A DNA stretch of 64,000 nt, from assembly GCF_014041935.1 (NCBI RefSeq), contig NZ_CP059491.1, positions 372,001 through 436,000 on the forward strand. The letters are read 5' to 3'. The stretch is from Gordonia jinghuaiqii. GTDB lineage: Bacteria; Actinomycetota; Actinomycetes; Mycobacteriales; Mycobacteriaceae. Position 1 is the stretch's first letter. Each line of letters starts with the position of its first letter. Of the stretch, positions 45,041 through 55,436 are shown piece after piece. The position numbers and the translations under genes are program-made. A model generated the notes under the pieces. The model saw only the letters and a list, made by a program, of their open reading frames with translations, did no database searches and was not told the DNA's origin.

Positions 45041-47094
45041 CGCGCACCTCCCGGCTGGTCGAGGACGGTCGCGAGTGAGTGATCGAACGGGCACCCGTGA
45101 TCGAGGTGGGACAGATACTCATCGCGGAAGTACTTGAGCGAGGAGATGATCGGACTGCCCGCGCCGTCGCCGAGTGCACAGAACGACTTACCGACGACGC
45201 TGTTGGTGACATCGGCCAGGGTGTCGAGATCGGCAGCGGTGCCACCCTCGTGTTCGAGGCGGTGCAGCAACTGCACCAGCCAGTAGGTTCCCTCCCTGCA
45301 GGGCGTGCACTTGCCGCACGATTCGTGTTCGTAGAACTCCGTCCACCGCAGCACCGCGCCGACGACGCACGTCGTCTCGTCGAAGATCTGTAATGCCTTG
45401 GTGCCCAGCATCGATCCGGCGGCGCCGACGCCTTCGTAATCGAGGGGGACGTCGAGATGTTCGGGGGTCAGGATCGGCGTGGACGATCCGCCCGGCGTCC
45501 AGAACTTCAGCTCGTGGCCGGCTCGGACCCCGCCGGCGCGCTCGAGGAGCTGCCGCAGCGTCACGCCGAGGGGCGCTTCGTACTGGCCGGGGCGCGTGAC
45601 GTGCCCGGACAACGAGTACAGGGTGAAACCCGGTGACTTCTCGGTACCCATCGAACGGAACCAGTCGACGCCGTTGCGGATGATCGACGGGACACTGGCG
45701 ATCGATTCGACGTTGTTGACCACGGTGGGGCTCGCGTACAGGCCGGCGACCGCCGGGAACGGCGGGCGCAGACGGGGCTGGCCGCGTCGGCCTTCCAGGG
45801 AGTCCAGCAGCGCGGTCTCCTCGCCACAGATGTAGGCGCCCGCACCGGCGTGCACGACGAGCTCGAGATCGAAGCCGGACCCGAGGATGTCTGTGCCGAG
45901 ATAGCCTGCGCGGTAGGCCTCGTCGACGGCTGTGCGGAGTCTGCGGATCACCGACGCGACTTCCCCGCGGACGTAGATGAACGCATGATGCGCACGGATC
46001 GCATACGCCGCGATGATCACACCTTCCACCAGCGTGTGCGGCGAGGCCAGCATCAGCGGCATGTCCTTGCAGGTACCCGGCTCGGACTCGTCGGCGTTGA
46101 CCACGAGGTAGTGGGGGATCGCCGGATCGGCTTGGGGAGAGTCGTCTTGCGGGATGAACGACCATTTCATGCCGACCGGGAACCCGGCGCCGCCACGTCC
46201 GCGGAGGCCGGAGGCCTTGATCATCTCGATGATGTCGTCGGGAGGTGTTCCCAGCGCGGTGGCCATCGCGCGATAACCGTTGTGCCGCAAGTAGTTCGTC
46301 AGGGACCACGACTCTGGCTCATCCCAGTGGCGGGACAGTACCGGTGTTTCCGGCGGGTCGGGTTCGGGCGGTTCGGGGGTGGTTCCGACCCGGCTCCTCG
46401 CTGCGCTCGTCGCCTGCTCGACCAGCGAGGGTGCGGCGCCGGCGAGCTCGCGCTCGGTCTGGCGGAAAGAACACACCGCACCGCTGCCGCGAGCGGGCCG
46501 GACCGCGACACCCGCCCGGAGATCCTCGATCAGTTCCACCGTCGACTCCGGTGTCTGGTTGTCGAAGAACTCCCAGTTGACCATCACGACGGGAGCGAAG
46601 TCGCAGGCGGCATTGCATTCGACGTGTTCGACGGTGATGCGGTGATCGGCGGTGGTGTCGCCGGGTTCGACGCCGAGGTGATCGCAGACGGCGCGCAGGA
46701 TCTCGTCGCCGCCGAGGGTGGCGCACAACGTGTTGGTACAGACGCCGACGAGAAACTCGCCGGTGGGCGTGCGCCGGTACATCGTGTAGAAGGTGGCCAC
46801 CGAAGCGACCTGCGCCGGGGTGAGATCCAGTTGGGCCGCGCAGAATTCGATACCCGCACGGGTCAGGTACCCGTCCTCGGACTGCACCAGATGCAGCAGC
46901 GGCAACAGTGCCGAGCGTGCCTGCGGATACCGCTCGATGATGGGCGCGGCGTCGGCGGCCAGCCGTTCGGCGACGCCGTCGGGGTAGGCGGCCGGGCCGT
47001 CGAAGGTGATCGTCGGGACCGGCATGGCGTGTGCCGGCGCCGCGCCCTCCGGCGGCGGTGAGGTGCTCAGGTCCACGAACACGGGATCGGTCAT
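45037..47094 (-). CDS. nuoEF: NADH-quinone oxidoreductase, fused subunits E and F
   Basis: One uninterrupted 685-codon frame encodes both subunits. NuoE is about residues 1-235, with 2Fe-2S cysteines C119, C124, C160 and C164 ([15 protein letters not shown]). After a Pro/Glu linker ([13 protein letters not shown]), NuoF begins at about 252 with [15 protein letters not shown]. It has the NADH-binding [13 protein letters not shown] and the 4Fe-4S motif [15 protein letters not shown]. No stop codon and no ATG/GTG start with a ribosome site separates them. In relatives they are usually separate overlapping genes. The fusion would hold the NADH-oxidising module in a fixed 1:1 ratio. Confidence 0.88.
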   Translation of the reverse strand: MTDPVFVDLSTSPPPEGAAPAHAMPVPTITFDGPAAYPDGVAERLAADAAPIIERYPQARSALLPLLHLVQSEDGYLTRAGIEFCAAQLDLTPAQVASVATFYTMYRRTPTGEFLVGVCTNTLCATLGGDEILRAVCDHLGVEPGDTTADHRITVEHVECNAACDFAPVVMVNWEFFDNQTPESTVELIEDLRAGVAVRPARGSGAVCSFRQTERELAGAAPSLVEQATSAARSRVGTTPEPPEPDPPETPVLSRHWDEPESWSLTNYLRHNGYRAMATALGTPPDDIIEMIKASGLRGRGGAGFPVGMKWSFIPQDDSPQADPAIPHYLVVNADESEPGTCKDMPLMLASPHTLVEGVIIAAYAIRAHHAFIYVRGEVASVIRRLRTAVDEAYRAGYLGTDILGSGFDLELVVHAGAGAYICGEETALLDSLEGRRGQPRLRPPFPAVAGLYASPTVVNNVESIASVPSIIRNGVDWFRSMGTEKSPGFTLYSLSGHVTRPGQYEAPLGVTLRQLLERAGGVRAGHELKFWTPGGSSTPILTPEHLDVPLDYEGVGAAGSMLGTKALQIFDETTCVVGAVLRWTEFYEHESCGKCTPCREGTYWLVQLLHRLEHEGGTAADLDTLADVTNSVVGKSFCALGDGAGSPIISSLKYFRDEYLSHLDHGCPFDHSLATVLDQPGGAR

Positions 47095-48422
47095 CGGTCC
47101 ACGCCTCCCATCACCGGGTCGATGCTGGCCACGGCCGTGATCACGTCGGCGACCATCCCGCCCTCGCACATCGCCGCCACCGCTTGCAGATTCGTGAACG
47201 ACGGGTCGCGGAAGTGCACCCGGTACGGTCGGGTGCCGCCGTCGCTGACCATGTGGACGCCGAGCTCGCCGCGCGGGGATTCCACGGCCACGTAGCACTG
47301 CCCGGCCGGGACCCGCATGCCCTCGGTGACCAGCTTGAAGTGATGGATGAGGGCCTCCATCGAGGTGCCCATGATCCTCGCGATGTGCTCGGGGGAGTTA
47401 CCCAGCCCGTCGGGACCGAGGGCGAGGTCGGCGGGCCAGGCCAGCTTTCGGTCGGCGACCATGACCGGGCCCGGGCGCAGCCGCTCCAGGCATTGCTCGA
47501 CGATCCGGATCGACTCGCGCATCTCCTTGACCCGGATGAGGTAGCGCCCGTACGAGTCGCACGTGTCGTCGGTGATGACGTCGAACTCGTAGGTGTCGTA
47601 ACCGCAGTACGGTTCGGTCCTGCGGAGGTCGTGCGGGTAGCCCGTCGAACGCAGCACCGGTCCGGTGATCCCCAGCGCCATGCACCCGGTGAGGTCGAGA
47701 TAGCCGACGCCCTGCGTGCGTGCCTTCCAGATGTAATTGTCGGTCAACAGATCTCCGAGCTCATCGAGTCGCCCGGGTAGCAACCCGATGACCTCGGCGA
47801 CTCGCTCGATCCCGTCGGGCGGCAGGTCCTGGGCCACTCCGCCCGGCCGGATGTAGGCGTGATTCATCCGCAGACCGGTGATGAGTTCGAACAGATCGAG
47901 GATCATCTCGCGTTCGCGGAAACCCAGGAACATCGCGGTGACCGCACCGAGCTCCATCCCGCCGGTCGCCAGTGCGACGAGGTGGCTGGAGATGCGGTTG
48001 AGTTCCATCAGCATCACGCGGATCACGGTGGCCCGCTCGGGGATGTCGTCGGTGATGCCCAGCAGCTTCTCCACGCCGAGGCAGTACGCGGTCTCGTTGA
48101 AGAACGGCGACAGATAGTCCATCCGGGTCACGAAGGTGACGCCCTGAATCCAGTTGCGGTACTCGAGGTTCTTCTCGATGCCGGTGTGCAGGTAGCCGAT
48201 TCCGCAGCGCGCCTCGGTGACCGTCTCACCCTCGATCTCGAGGATCAGGCGCAGCACGCCGTGGGTCGAGGGATGTTGCGGCCCCATGTTGACGACGATG
48301 CGTTCGTCGCCGGGCTGTTGTTCGGCGCGGGTGCGGACGTCGGAGACGATCGCATCCCAATCCTGGCCGGAGACGGTGTAGGTGCGGGCGGGTTTCGACG
48401 ACCCGGTGGTCGTGTCGGTCAT
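47091..48422 (-). CDS. nuoD: NADH-quinone oxidoreductase subunit D
   Basis: A 443-residue 49-kDa-type subunit forming the quinone pocket. Signatures are [24 protein letters not shown] (with the quinone-facing His) and [15 protein letters not shown]. The later motif is [19 protein letters not shown] 48422 overlaps nuoC by 1 bp and its stop overlaps nuoEF (ATGA). Confidence 0.96.
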   Translation of the reverse strand: MTDTTTGSSKPARTYTVSGQDWDAIVSDVRTRAEQQPGDERIVVNMGPQHPSTHGVLRLILEIEGETVTEARCGIGYLHTGIEKNLEYRNWIQGVTFVTRMDYLSPFFNETAYCLGVEKLLGITDDIPERATVIRVMLMELNRISSHLVALATGGMELGAVTAMFLGFREREMILDLFELITGLRMNHAYIRPGGVAQDLPPDGIERVAEVIGLLPGRLDELGDLLTDNYIWKARTQGVGYLDLTGCMALGITGPVLRSTGYPHDLRRTEPYCGYDTYEFDVITDDTCDSYGRYLIRVKEMRESIRIVEQCLERLRPGPVMVADRKLAWPADLALGPDGLGNSPEHIARIMGTSMEALIHHFKLVTEGMRVPAGQCYVAVESPRGELGVHMVSDGGTRPYRVHFRDPSFTNLQAVAAMCEGGMVADVITAVASIDPVMGGVDR

Positions 48423-49204
48423 CAGCTGTACGACCTCCTCCGGTCCGGCGGGTCGACGCGGGTTCCCTTGTACTCGACGGGAACTCCGCCGAGCGGATAG
48501 TCCTTGCGTTGTGGGTGGCCCTCCCAGTCGTCGGGCATCTCGATGCGGGTCAGCGATCGGTGACCGTCGAAGATGATGCCGAAGAAGTCATAGGTCTCGC
48601 GTTCATGCCAGTCATTGGTGGGATAGATGTCGCAGATGCTGGGGATGTGGGGATCGGTGCCCGGAGCCGACACCTCCAAACGCAGCCGGCGGTTGTGTGT
48701 CAGCGACGCGAGCGGGTACACGGCGTGGAGTTCGCGGCCCGTGTCGCCGGGGTAGTGGACACCGTTGACGCCCAGGCACAGTTCGAATCGGAGGTCCTCC
48801 GCATTGCGCAGCGTCAGCGCGACCGACGGCAGGTACTCGCGTGCCACATGGATGGTCATCTCGTCGCGGAAGACGACGATCTTCTCGACGGCCGCGTCGT
48901 AGGTGTCACCGAGGGCGGCGGCCAGGGCGTCGTCGACGTCGTCGAAGTAGCCCCCGAACGGCCGAGAGGAGCTGGGCGGCAGCGTGACCGGCTTGACCAG
49001 GCCGCCGTAGCCCGAGGTGTCGCCGGTACCGGGAGGTCCGAAGAGTCCGTGGCGGACTCCGATCACCTCGGGGTCGGGGAGGTCGGCCCGGTGTGACGAG
49101 GCCGGGCCGTGTGCGGGGGTTTCCCCGTGTTCGGGAGTATCCCTGTGTGCTGGAGTATCTCCGTGTGCTGGAGTCTCGCCGTGCGGCGACGGGCCGGTGC
49201 TCAT
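48422..49204 (-). CDS. nuoC: NADH-quinone oxidoreductase subunit C
   Basis: A 260-residue 30-kDa-type subunit. The conserved core has [34 protein letters not shown] and the signature [40 protein letters not shown]. The first about 35 residues are a low-complexity His/Pro/Thr repeat ([20 protein letters not shown]), absent from most homologues. ATG 49204 overlaps the nuoB stop (ATGA). The C and D genes are separate here, unlike the E. coli nuoCD fusion. Confidence 0.95.
   Translation of the reverse strand: MSTGPSPHGETPAHGDTPAHRDTPEHGETPAHGPASSHRADLPDPEVIGVRHGLFGPPGTGDTSGYGGLVKPVTLPPSSSRPFGGYFDDVDDALAAALGDTYDAAVEKIVVFRDEMTIHVAREYLPSVALTLRNAEDLRFELCLGVNGVHYPGDTGRELHAVYPLASLTHNRRLRLEVSAPGTDPHIPSICDIYPTNDWHERETYDFFGIIFDGHRSLTRIEMPDDWEGHPQRKDYPLGGVPVEYKGTRVDPPDRRRSYS
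49107..49190. repeat. 18-nt tandem repeat encoding the NuoC N-terminus
   Basis: About four imperfect 18-nt units encode [18 protein letters not shown] and TPAHGP near the start of NuoC. They keep the frame. Such an expandable repeat could vary the tail length between strains. Confidence 0.75.
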
Positions 49205-49755
49205 CGCAGCAGGCCCTTCATCTCGAAGGTCGGAGTCGCCTGCAATGCGGCGCGCTCGGCGGCCCAGATCGCCTCGTCGCGGTTGACGCCGAGCGGCATC
49301 TCCTGGATCTTCTCGTGCAGCTTGAGGATCGCGTGCAGCAGCATCTCCGGTCGCGGGGGACATCCCGGCAGGTAGATGTCCACGGGTACCACGTGATCGA
49401 CGCCCTGGACGATCGCGTAGTTGTTGAACATGCCGCCCGACGACGCGCAGACACCCATCGCCAGAACCCATTTGGGCTCGGGCATCTGATCGTAGATCTG
49501 GCGTAGCACCGGTGCCATCTTCTGGCTGACCCGTCCGGCCACGATCATCAGATCCGCCTGCCGCGGAGATGCACGGAACGCCTCCATGCCGAATCGGGCC
49601 AGGTCGTACCGGCCCGAGGTGGTGGACATCATCTCGATTGCGCAGCAGGCGAGTCCGAACGTCGCGGGCCACAGCGACCCCTTGCGCATGAAGCCCGCCA
49701 GATCCTCGACGGTGCTCAGCAGGAATCCGCTGGGGAGTCGTTCCTCGAGTCCCAT
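49201..49755 (-). CDS. nuoB: NADH-quinone oxidoreductase subunit B
   Basis: A 184-residue subunit carrying terminal cluster N2, which reduces quinone. The cysteines are C37-C38 (LACCAIEMM, the unusual tandem pair), one in [15 protein letters not shown] and one in [10 protein letters not shown]. The motif [24 protein letters not shown] is conserved. It lies 52 bp after nuoA and overlaps nuoC by 4 bp. Confidence 0.96.
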   Translation of the reverse strand: MGLEERLPSGFLLSTVEDLAGFMRKGSLWPATFGLACCAIEMMSTTSGRYDLARFGMEAFRASPRQADLMIVAGRVSQKMAPVLRQIYDQMPEPKWVLAMGVCASSGGMFNNYAIVQGVDHVVPVDIYLPGCPPRPEMLLHAILKLHEKIQEMPLGVNRDEAIWAAERAALQATPTFEMKGLLR

Positions 49756-49807
49756 CTCCTGACCTCCTCGCAGTGGTGAAATCTCGCCGGTGAACGTTGA
49801 AAGGTGC

Positions 49808-50200
49808 TCAGTCCCAACTCAGTCCGCCGCGCCGCCATTCGTAGGCGTAGGCGACGGAGACGTTGACGATGAACAGGAGCATGGCCATGAGTCCGAACCA
49901 GCCGAGCGAGTCGAAGGCGACAGCCCATGGATAGAGGAAGACGATCTCGATGTCGAAGATGATGAAGAGCATTGCGGTGAGGTAGTACTTCACCGGTACG
50001 CGCTGGACCGAGCCGGTTGCCACCGCGCCGGCGCGTGGCGACAGCAGGCTCTGCTCGACCGGCTCGATGCCGCACTCGTAGGGCTCCAGTTTGGCGCGGT
50101 TGTACCGTTTCGGCCCGATCGCGGTGCCGACGAAGACACTGAAAACGGCAAACGCCACGCCGATTGCCCCGAGGATCATGATCGGGACGTAGGCGTTCAA
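49808..50200 (-). CDS. nuoA: NADH-quinone oxidoreductase subunit A
   Basis: A 130-residue subunit with three helices: [42 protein letters not shown] (the conserved FDIE segment) and [19 protein letters not shown]. The motif [11 protein letters not shown] is diagnostic, with the redox-sensing Cys in its loop. A TTG start at 50200 (LNAYVPIM) is the best fit to family length. It is the first gene of the 13-ORF complex I operon. Confidence 0.92.
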   Translation of the reverse strand: MNAYVPIMILGAIGVAFAVFSVFVGTAIGPKRYNRAKLEPYECGIEPVEQSLLSPRAGAVATGSVQRVPVKYYLTAMLFIIFDIEIVFLYPWAVAFDSLGWFGLMAMLLFIVNVSVAYAYEWRRGGLSWD

Positions 50201-50361
50201 AGCGCGGACCCCTCCTCGCTTGTGGCAGCCGGATCGCACCTGTTGGGTGGTGCCGGCTCGGGTTTCGTCCTACTCGTGCCGCCGGTCCGATCTGGGCCCG
50301 CCAGTACGAATGTGAGCTACAACACAAGCCTAGGTGAGCGGCTGGCGGGAGTCACTGTTTT

Positions 50362-50769
50362 CTAGAGTTCGGCGTTTCTGACCATGTCGACGAAGGCGCG
50401 CGGCAGGGCGATGGGATCGACCGGCAGGGTGGCCACTGCGTCGGCGCGGGACCAGTCGGCGAGCCAGCGGTCGTCGGCGCGACCGAGGAGGACCAGGACC
50501 GGGGGGCTGGGGTCGAGCTCGTCCTTCATCTGCTTGGCCACGCCCATGCCACCCGCCGGAGAGGACTCGCCGTCGGCGATCACGACGTCGATGACGCCGG
50601 CATCGAGTTGCGCGAAGACCATTGGCGCGGTGGCGACCTCGATGAAACTGAGGACCGGGATGGCGGGATCGGGACGGGTGCCGAGCGTGTTGATGACCTG
50701 TGCGCGCGTCTCGGAATCGTCGGAGTAGACCAGTACACGCAGCGCCCGGGCAGCCTGGGGGTCGGTCAC
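50362..50769 (-). CDS. Atypical response-regulator receiver protein (Rv3143-like)
   Basis: A 135-residue stand-alone receiver-like protein. It has LRVLVYSDDSETRAQVINTL with an Asp pair at the acidic pocket, VIDVVIADGESSPAGGMGVAK with the candidate phosphoacceptor Asp, and LLGRADDRWLADW. There is no output domain. M. tuberculosis Rv3143 lies near nuoA and is reported to interact with complex I. This gene is likewise just upstream of nuoA and in the same direction. It probably modulates complex I by protein contact. Confidence 0.8.
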   Translation of the reverse strand: MTDPQAARALRVLVYSDDSETRAQVINTLGTRPDPAIPVLSFIEVATAPMVFAQLDAGVIDVVIADGESSPAGGMGVAKQMKDELDPSPPVLVLLGRADDRWLADWSRADAVATLPVDPIALPRAFVDMVRNAEL

Positions 50770-50954
50770 GGTTGCGATGCTACCGCCGGGGGTGGCGGGG
50801 TTTGGGGGGTTTGTGCGACCTGACGGGTGGCGGTCTGGTGTCCCGGCGCGGTGGCCGGTGGAAAGTCGGTGTGGCGGTGCGTGTTCTGAGGCCGGGCGCT
50901 GATCCTCCGAAACTCGGACGGGCCACGATGTGGGTCAAATGTACGAAATGTCGG

Positions 50955-51016
50955 GGTTTGCATTGCGCTCCGACGCTCTCTAGGGTGAGCCTAGCCTTAG
51001 TTAGGCAATGCAAACC
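50955..51016. promoter_or_regulatory. Iron-box-like site inside a perfect 12-bp inverted repeat
   Basis: GGTTTGCATTGC (50955-50966) and GCAATGCAAACC (51005-51016) are exact inverted copies. Between them, 50981-50999 reads TAGGGTGAGCCTAGCCTTA, matching about 13 of 19 positions of the DtxR/IdeR box TTAGGTTAGGCTAACCTAA. TTAGTTAGGC follows directly. It ends 22 bp before the binding-protein gene, so it probably contains its promoter and operator. Confidence 0.65.
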
Positions 51017-51038
51017 TGAATAGAGAGTTGTTGCCGAG

Positions 51039-52694
51039 ATGTCGTACACCCACACGAGGGCGCGGCGGTCTGTTGCCGCCTTGTCGCTGTGCCTCGTCCC
51101 CGTACTCGCCCTGACCGCGTGCGGCGGCGGCGATTCTGACGCCGACCGCGCCGCCGGGCCGGAGACCGCCACGACGCTGACCGTCGCGACCAACAAGGAC
51201 GCCGGACCGCTGAACATCTTCGCCGGTCAGACCGACCAGATGACCGAGCTGGTGTACGACAAGCTGCTCGCGCCGTCGCCATATGTGGCGGAGCCGCAGC
51301 CGTGGCTGGCGACTTCCGTCGAACAGGTCGACGCGAAGACGTGGGAGGTCGGCCTGCGGGACGACGTGAAGTGGCACGACGGCGAGAAGTTCACCGCCGA
51401 CGACGTCATGTTCAGTTTCCACTTCATGCATGCCGCGCCCACCGGCCGGTTCACCCACCACATCAACGACACCCCGTCGATCTCGACCGTCGTCCCCACC
51501 GACGACGGCGGCGTCCGCTTCGTCTGTGACTACGCGTGCCCCGAGCTGGGTACCGTCACCCTCGCCGATCTCCCGATCCTGCCCGAACACGTGTGGTCGG
51601 CGGTCGACCCCGCCGACGTCAAGCAGGTCACCGACCTGCCGATCGGCACCGGGCCGTTCAAGCTCGTCGACTACAGCCCGACGTCGGGCTACCGCTTCGA
51701 GGCCAACACGGAGTACTTCGCGGGCAAGCCGACCGTCGACGAACTGAAGATGCCGGTGATCCCCGATGCGTCGGCCACCTTCACCGCGCTGCGTTCGGGC
51801 GAGATCGATGCGACCACTCGCCCGCTGAATCCCGAACTGGTCGACCAGTTCAAGTCGACGCCCGACATCGGTGTCATCGAGGCCGCGCCGCTGCAGTACC
51901 CGGAGCTCAAGCTGAACTTCCTCGAGGAGCCCTTCGCCGAGGCCCGCTTCCGTACCGCGGTCAGCCGTGCGGTCGACCGTGACCAGCTGCTCGACGTCGT
52001 CGCGCTCGGCCGCGGGCGTCCCGCGACGCAGGGTTACGTCCACCCCGACGCGCCGTACGCGAAGCCGGACACCAACACCCCCTACGACGCCGACGAGGCG
52101 CGCACCATCCTCGACGAACTCGGGTACCGCGACGTCGACGGTGACGGCAAGCGTGAGAAGCCCAACGGTGAGAAGCTGCCGCTGACGCTCTACGTCGACG
52201 GCGGGCTCGCCCCCGACGTCCGGGCCGCCGAACTCCTGCAGGAGGACTTCGCCGCCGTCGGGATCGACGTCTCGATCAAGGCGCTCGACGCCGGGTCCAT
52301 CTCGGAGGTCAGCTCCGACAAGTCCTACGACATGCTGATCACCACGAATTCGCCGCACGCCGTTGCCGATTCGACGCAGTTCATCATGTCGCACCGCTCC
52401 GGCAACCTGTGGAAGCACCCGAGCCTTCCCTACCCGGAGTTCGACGCCCTCTACGAGGAGTGGAAGGCCACCGAGACCAACGAGGACCGGATCAACGCGC
52501 TGTACAAGATCCAGGACGTCTTCAACAAGCAGCCGACGGCCATCGGCCTGTACTACCCCGAGGAGTACTGGGGCTACCGGTCGGACAAGTTCGGCGGCTG
52601 GGTCGTGACACCCGGCTACGGCATCGTCCAGAAGTGGTCGTTCCTGCCCCGTGACGTCGCCGAGAAGGCGCACGCGATAGCTCCGAACGACTGA
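51039..52694 (+). CDS. ABC transporter family 5 substrate-binding lipoprotein
   Basis: A 551-residue lipoprotein. The signal ends at lipobox LTAC (Cys near 28) before a GGGDSD spacer. The family 5 (DppA/OppA/NikA) domain has the region WEVGLRDDVKWHDGEKFTADDVMFSF. These proteins bind peptides, nickel or metal-chelator complexes. The iron-box-like site upstream suggests a metal or metallophore ligand, not ordinary peptides. It is the first gene of a plus-strand operon with all transport parts following. Confidence 0.88.
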   Translation: MSYTHTRARRSVAALSLCLVPVLALTACGGGDSDADRAAGPETATTLTVATNKDAGPLNIFAGQTDQMTELVYDKLLAPSPYVAEPQPWLATSVEQVDAKTWEVGLRDDVKWHDGEKFTADDVMFSFHFMHAAPTGRFTHHINDTPSISTVVPTDDGGVRFVCDYACPELGTVTLADLPILPEHVWSAVDPADVKQVTDLPIGTGPFKLVDYSPTSGYRFEANTEYFAGKPTVDELKMPVIPDASATFTALRSGEIDATTRPLNPELVDQFKSTPDIGVIEAAPLQYPELKLNFLEEPFAEARFRTAVSRAVDRDQLLDVVALGRGRPATQGYVHPDAPYAKPDTNTPYDADEARTILDELGYRDVDGDGKREKPNGEKLPLTLYVDGGLAPDVRAAELLQEDFAAVGIDVSIKALDAGSISEVSSDKSYDMLITTNSPHAVADSTQFIMSHRSGNLWKHPSLPYPEFDALYEEWKATETNEDRINALYKIQDVFNKQPTAIGLYYPEEYWGYRSDKFGGWVVTPGYGIVQKWSFLPRDVAEKAHAIAPND

Positions 52695-52695
52695 G

Positions 52696-53718
52696 ATGTC
52701 CGCTGACCGACTGCGGTCGCTCGCCCGGCGAGTCGGCCAGTATCTGCTGGTGCTGTGGGCGGCGGTGACCCTCAACTTCGCGCTGCCGCACCTGGCGCCG
52801 GGAGATCCGGTCGTCTATCTGTACGGCGGCGCCGAGGGAAACCTCGCGCCCGAGTACGTCGCCCGGATTCGTGCCGAATACGGCCTCGACCAGAGCATCC
52901 CGGAGCAGTACCTGTCCTTCTGGGCGGGCCTGCTCCGGGGCGACCTGGGCATGTCGGTGTCGATGAACCGGCCGGTGTTCGACGTGCTGATGGACAAACT
53001 GCCGTGGACGGTGGCGCTGGTCGGCCTCGGCATGTTGTTCGCCGCGGTGCTCGGCACCCTCCTCGGAACCTGGGCGGCGTGGCGTCGTGGGACCAAGCGG
53101 GAGACCGCGACCCTGACCGCGACGCTCGCGGTCGACTCGATGCCGGGCTTCTGGGTCGGCATGATCCTCATCGCGATCTTCTCCGTCGGGCTCGGCTGGT
53201 TCCCGTCGTACGGCGCCGCGACCATCGGTGCCGAGGGCTGGGCCTGGTTCGGCGAGGTCATCGCGCGGCTTGTGCTTCCGGTCGCCACCCTGACGATCGC
53301 CAGCATCGGCGGCTTCTTCCTGCTGTCCCGGGCGTCGACGGTGGTCGTGCTCGACGAGCCGTACATCCGTCTCGCCCGGGCCAAGGGCCTGCGCGAACGG
53401 CAGGTCGCCATGGGGCACGCGATGCGCAACGCTCTGCTACCGGTCTTCACCACTCTCACCCTCGCCGTGGGCACCATGCTGTCGGGGGCAGTGGTCGTCG
53501 AGACCGTCTTCTCCTACCCCGGGCTGGGCAAGCTGACCTACGACGCGGTGACCACCCGCGACTATCCGCTGCTCCAGGGCGCGTTCCTCCTGGCGACGAT
53601 CGGCATCATCGCGGCCAACATCGTCGCCGACCTCACCTATCCACTGATCGATCCGCGGGTCCGGCGCCGGCGCGCCGAGACGGCCGAACCGTCTCCACAG
53701 GAAGCGGTTTCGTCATGA
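52696..53718 (+). CDS. ABC transporter permease (DppB/OppB-like)
   Basis: A 340-residue permease with about six helices. The conserved permease segment is RLARAKGLRERQVAMGHAMRNALLPV (the EAA loop), and TVVVLDEPYIRLARAKG precedes it. MLSGAVVVETVFSYPGLGKLTYDAVTTRDYPLLQG is a family hallmark. It begins 1 bp after the binding protein and overlaps the fused permease-ATPase gene by 4 bp (ATGA). Confidence 0.92.
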   Translation: MSADRLRSLARRVGQYLLVLWAAVTLNFALPHLAPGDPVVYLYGGAEGNLAPEYVARIRAEYGLDQSIPEQYLSFWAGLLRGDLGMSVSMNRPVFDVLMDKLPWTVALVGLGMLFAAVLGTLLGTWAAWRRGTKRETATLTATLAVDSMPGFWVGMILIAIFSVGLGWFPSYGAATIGAEGWAWFGEVIARLVLPVATLTIASIGGFFLLSRASTVVVLDEPYIRLARAKGLRERQVAMGHAMRNALLPVFTTLTLAVGTMLSGAVVVETVFSYPGLGKLTYDAVTTRDYPLLQGAFLLATIGIIAANIVADLTYPLIDPRVRRRRAETAEPSPQEAVSS

Positions 53719-55436
53719 AACGGGCAACCGATGTGCAACGGGGCGGGCCCACCGTCTCGTCGAGATCGCGGACCAGCGCCATCGTCGGCGCGAGCATTCT
53801 CGGTGTCCTGGCGGTGTGTGCGATCTTCGCACCGTGGATCTCGCCCCACGATCCCGGCGAGCGCGTCACCCGGCCGTTCGCGCGACCCTCCGGCGACCAC
53901 TGGCTCGGATCCGACGACGCAGGCCACGACCTGCTGTCGATGCTGCTGCACGGCGCGAAGATCTCGTTGACGGTCGGCATCATCGCGGGGCTGGCGGCCA
54001 CCGTGATCGGCGCACTGGTCGGCATCATCGCCGGCTACTGCCGCGGGACGATCGACGCGGTACTGATGCGCATCACCGATGTGGTGCTGTCCCTGCCGGT
54101 CCTGCCGCTGACGATCGTGATCGGGGTGTTCATCGGTCCCGGTCTGACCACGCAGATCCTGGTGATCTCCGCGGTCCTGTGGGCGGGCCTGGCCCGCGAA
54201 CTGCGTTCGCAGGTGCTGTCCCTGCGTGAGCGCGATCATCTGCAGGCGCTGCGGTCGATGGGCGCAACCACACCGTATGTCCTTCGACGCCATGTCTTTC
54301 CGGCGGTGGTCCCGCTGGTGGTCCCGCAGTTCATTCTCGCCACCAAGACGGCGGTGCTCCTCGAGGCGTCGTTGTCGTTCCTCGGCCTCGGCGACATCTC
54401 GGCACCCAGCTGGGGATCGATGTTGTCCCTGGCGCATCAGCGCAGCGCGTTCCTCACCGACGCCTGGATGTGGTGGGTGGTGCCGCCGGGTATCGCGATC
54501 GCCGCGACCGTGCTGGGTTTCGCCCTGATCGGCAACGCGCTGGAGGAGCGGTCACGCCCGATGCTGGTGCGACGGAAGAAGTTGTCGAGAAGGTCTGTGC
54601 CCCAGCGGATCGTCGCCGGTATGCCCGATGCCGACGCACCTCCCCTGCGGATCTCGCACCTCTCGGTCTCCTACAGCGAGGACGGGCGTCCGACGGTCGA
54701 CGATGTGAGCCTGACCGCGAAGGCGGGCGAGATCGTGGCCGTGGTCGGCGAATCCGGCAGCGGCAAGTCCACTGTCGCCGCGGTCACCGTCGGGCTGCTG
54801 TCGCCGGCGGGAGAGATCACCGCGGGATCGGTGGAGATCTGCGGACGGGACGTCGCCGCCATGCGGCCCGGAGAACTCCGGGCCATGCGCGGCAACGACA
54901 TCGCCCTCATCCCCCAGGAGGCCATGAGTGCGCTCGATCCCGTGCAACGCATCGGTGACCAGCTGATCGAGGCCATCTGCGTCCACCGTGATGCAACGCG
55001 CGAAGAGGCACGTGCCCGCGCGGTCGAGCTCCTCGGACTGGTCGGGATCGACGCCGGCCGGATCGGGGCCTACCCGCACGAACTCTCCGGCGGCATGCGT
55101 CAGCGCGTCGTGATCGCCATCGCCCTGGCCAACGATCCGACCGTCCTCGTCGCCGACGAACCGACCAGCGGCCTCGACGTGCTCGTCGAGGTGGAGGTGC
55201 TCGATCTCCTGGCCCGTCTCCGCGACGAGCTGGGTCTCACCGTGCTGCTCGTGTCGCACAACCTGGCCGCGGTCGAGCGGATCGCCGACACCATCGCGGT
55301 GATGTACGACGGGCGGATCATCGAGTCCGGACCGACGGCCGCGCTGATGGCCGACCCGCAGCAGGAACACACCCGCGATCTGCTCGGCGCACTACTCCGT
55401 CTGCAGCCGGCCGCAACGGAACTGGTGGGCTCATGA
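53715..55436 (+). CDS. Fused ABC permease-ATPase (DppC-DppD-like)
   Basis: A 573-residue fusion. Residues 1-280 are a DppC-type permease (HWLGSDDAGHDLLSMLLHGAKISLTVG, the EAA loop LQALRSMGATTPYVLRRH). After a basic linker, residues 310-573 form an ATPase. Walker A is G345-ESGSGKST353, the signature is LSGGMRQRV and Walker B is VLVADEPTSGLD. In most Dpp/Opp systems these are two genes. The single frame is continuous from ATG 53715. Confidence 0.92.
   Translation: MKRATDVQRGGPTVSSRSRTSAIVGASILGVLAVCAIFAPWISPHDPGERVTRPFARPSGDHWLGSDDAGHDLLSMLLHGAKISLTVGIIAGLAATVIGALVGIIAGYCRGTIDAVLMRITDVVLSLPVLPLTIVIGVFIGPGLTTQILVISAVLWAGLARELRSQVLSLRERDHLQALRSMGATTPYVLRRHVFPAVVPLVVPQFILATKTAVLLEASLSFLGLGDISAPSWGSMLSLAHQRSAFLTDAWMWWVVPPGIAIAATVLGFALIGNALEERSRPMLVRRKKLSRRSVPQRIVAGMPDADAPPLRISHLSVSYSEDGRPTVDDVSLTAKAGEIVAVVGESGSGKSTVAAVTVGLLSPAGEITAGSVEICGRDVAAMRPGELRAMRGNDIALIPQEAMSALDPVQRIGDQLIEAICVHRDATREEARARAVELLGLVGIDAGRIGAYPHELSGGMRQRVVIAIALANDPTVLVADEPTSGLDVLVEVEVLDLLARLRDELGLTVLLVSHNLAAVERIADTIAVMYDGRIIESGPTAALMADPQQEHTRDLLGALLRLQPAATELVGS

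Noticed and set aside
42560..45082. 840-codon plus-strand ORF.
   Set aside because: It is antisense to nuoG, Gly/Asp/Arg-rich and without motifs. nuoG has all cluster ligands.
52755..55436. An 893-codon frame covering the first permease and the fusion.
   Set aside because: Its first 320 codons are Arg/Pro-rich and opposite in frame to the real permease. The true start is ATG 53715.
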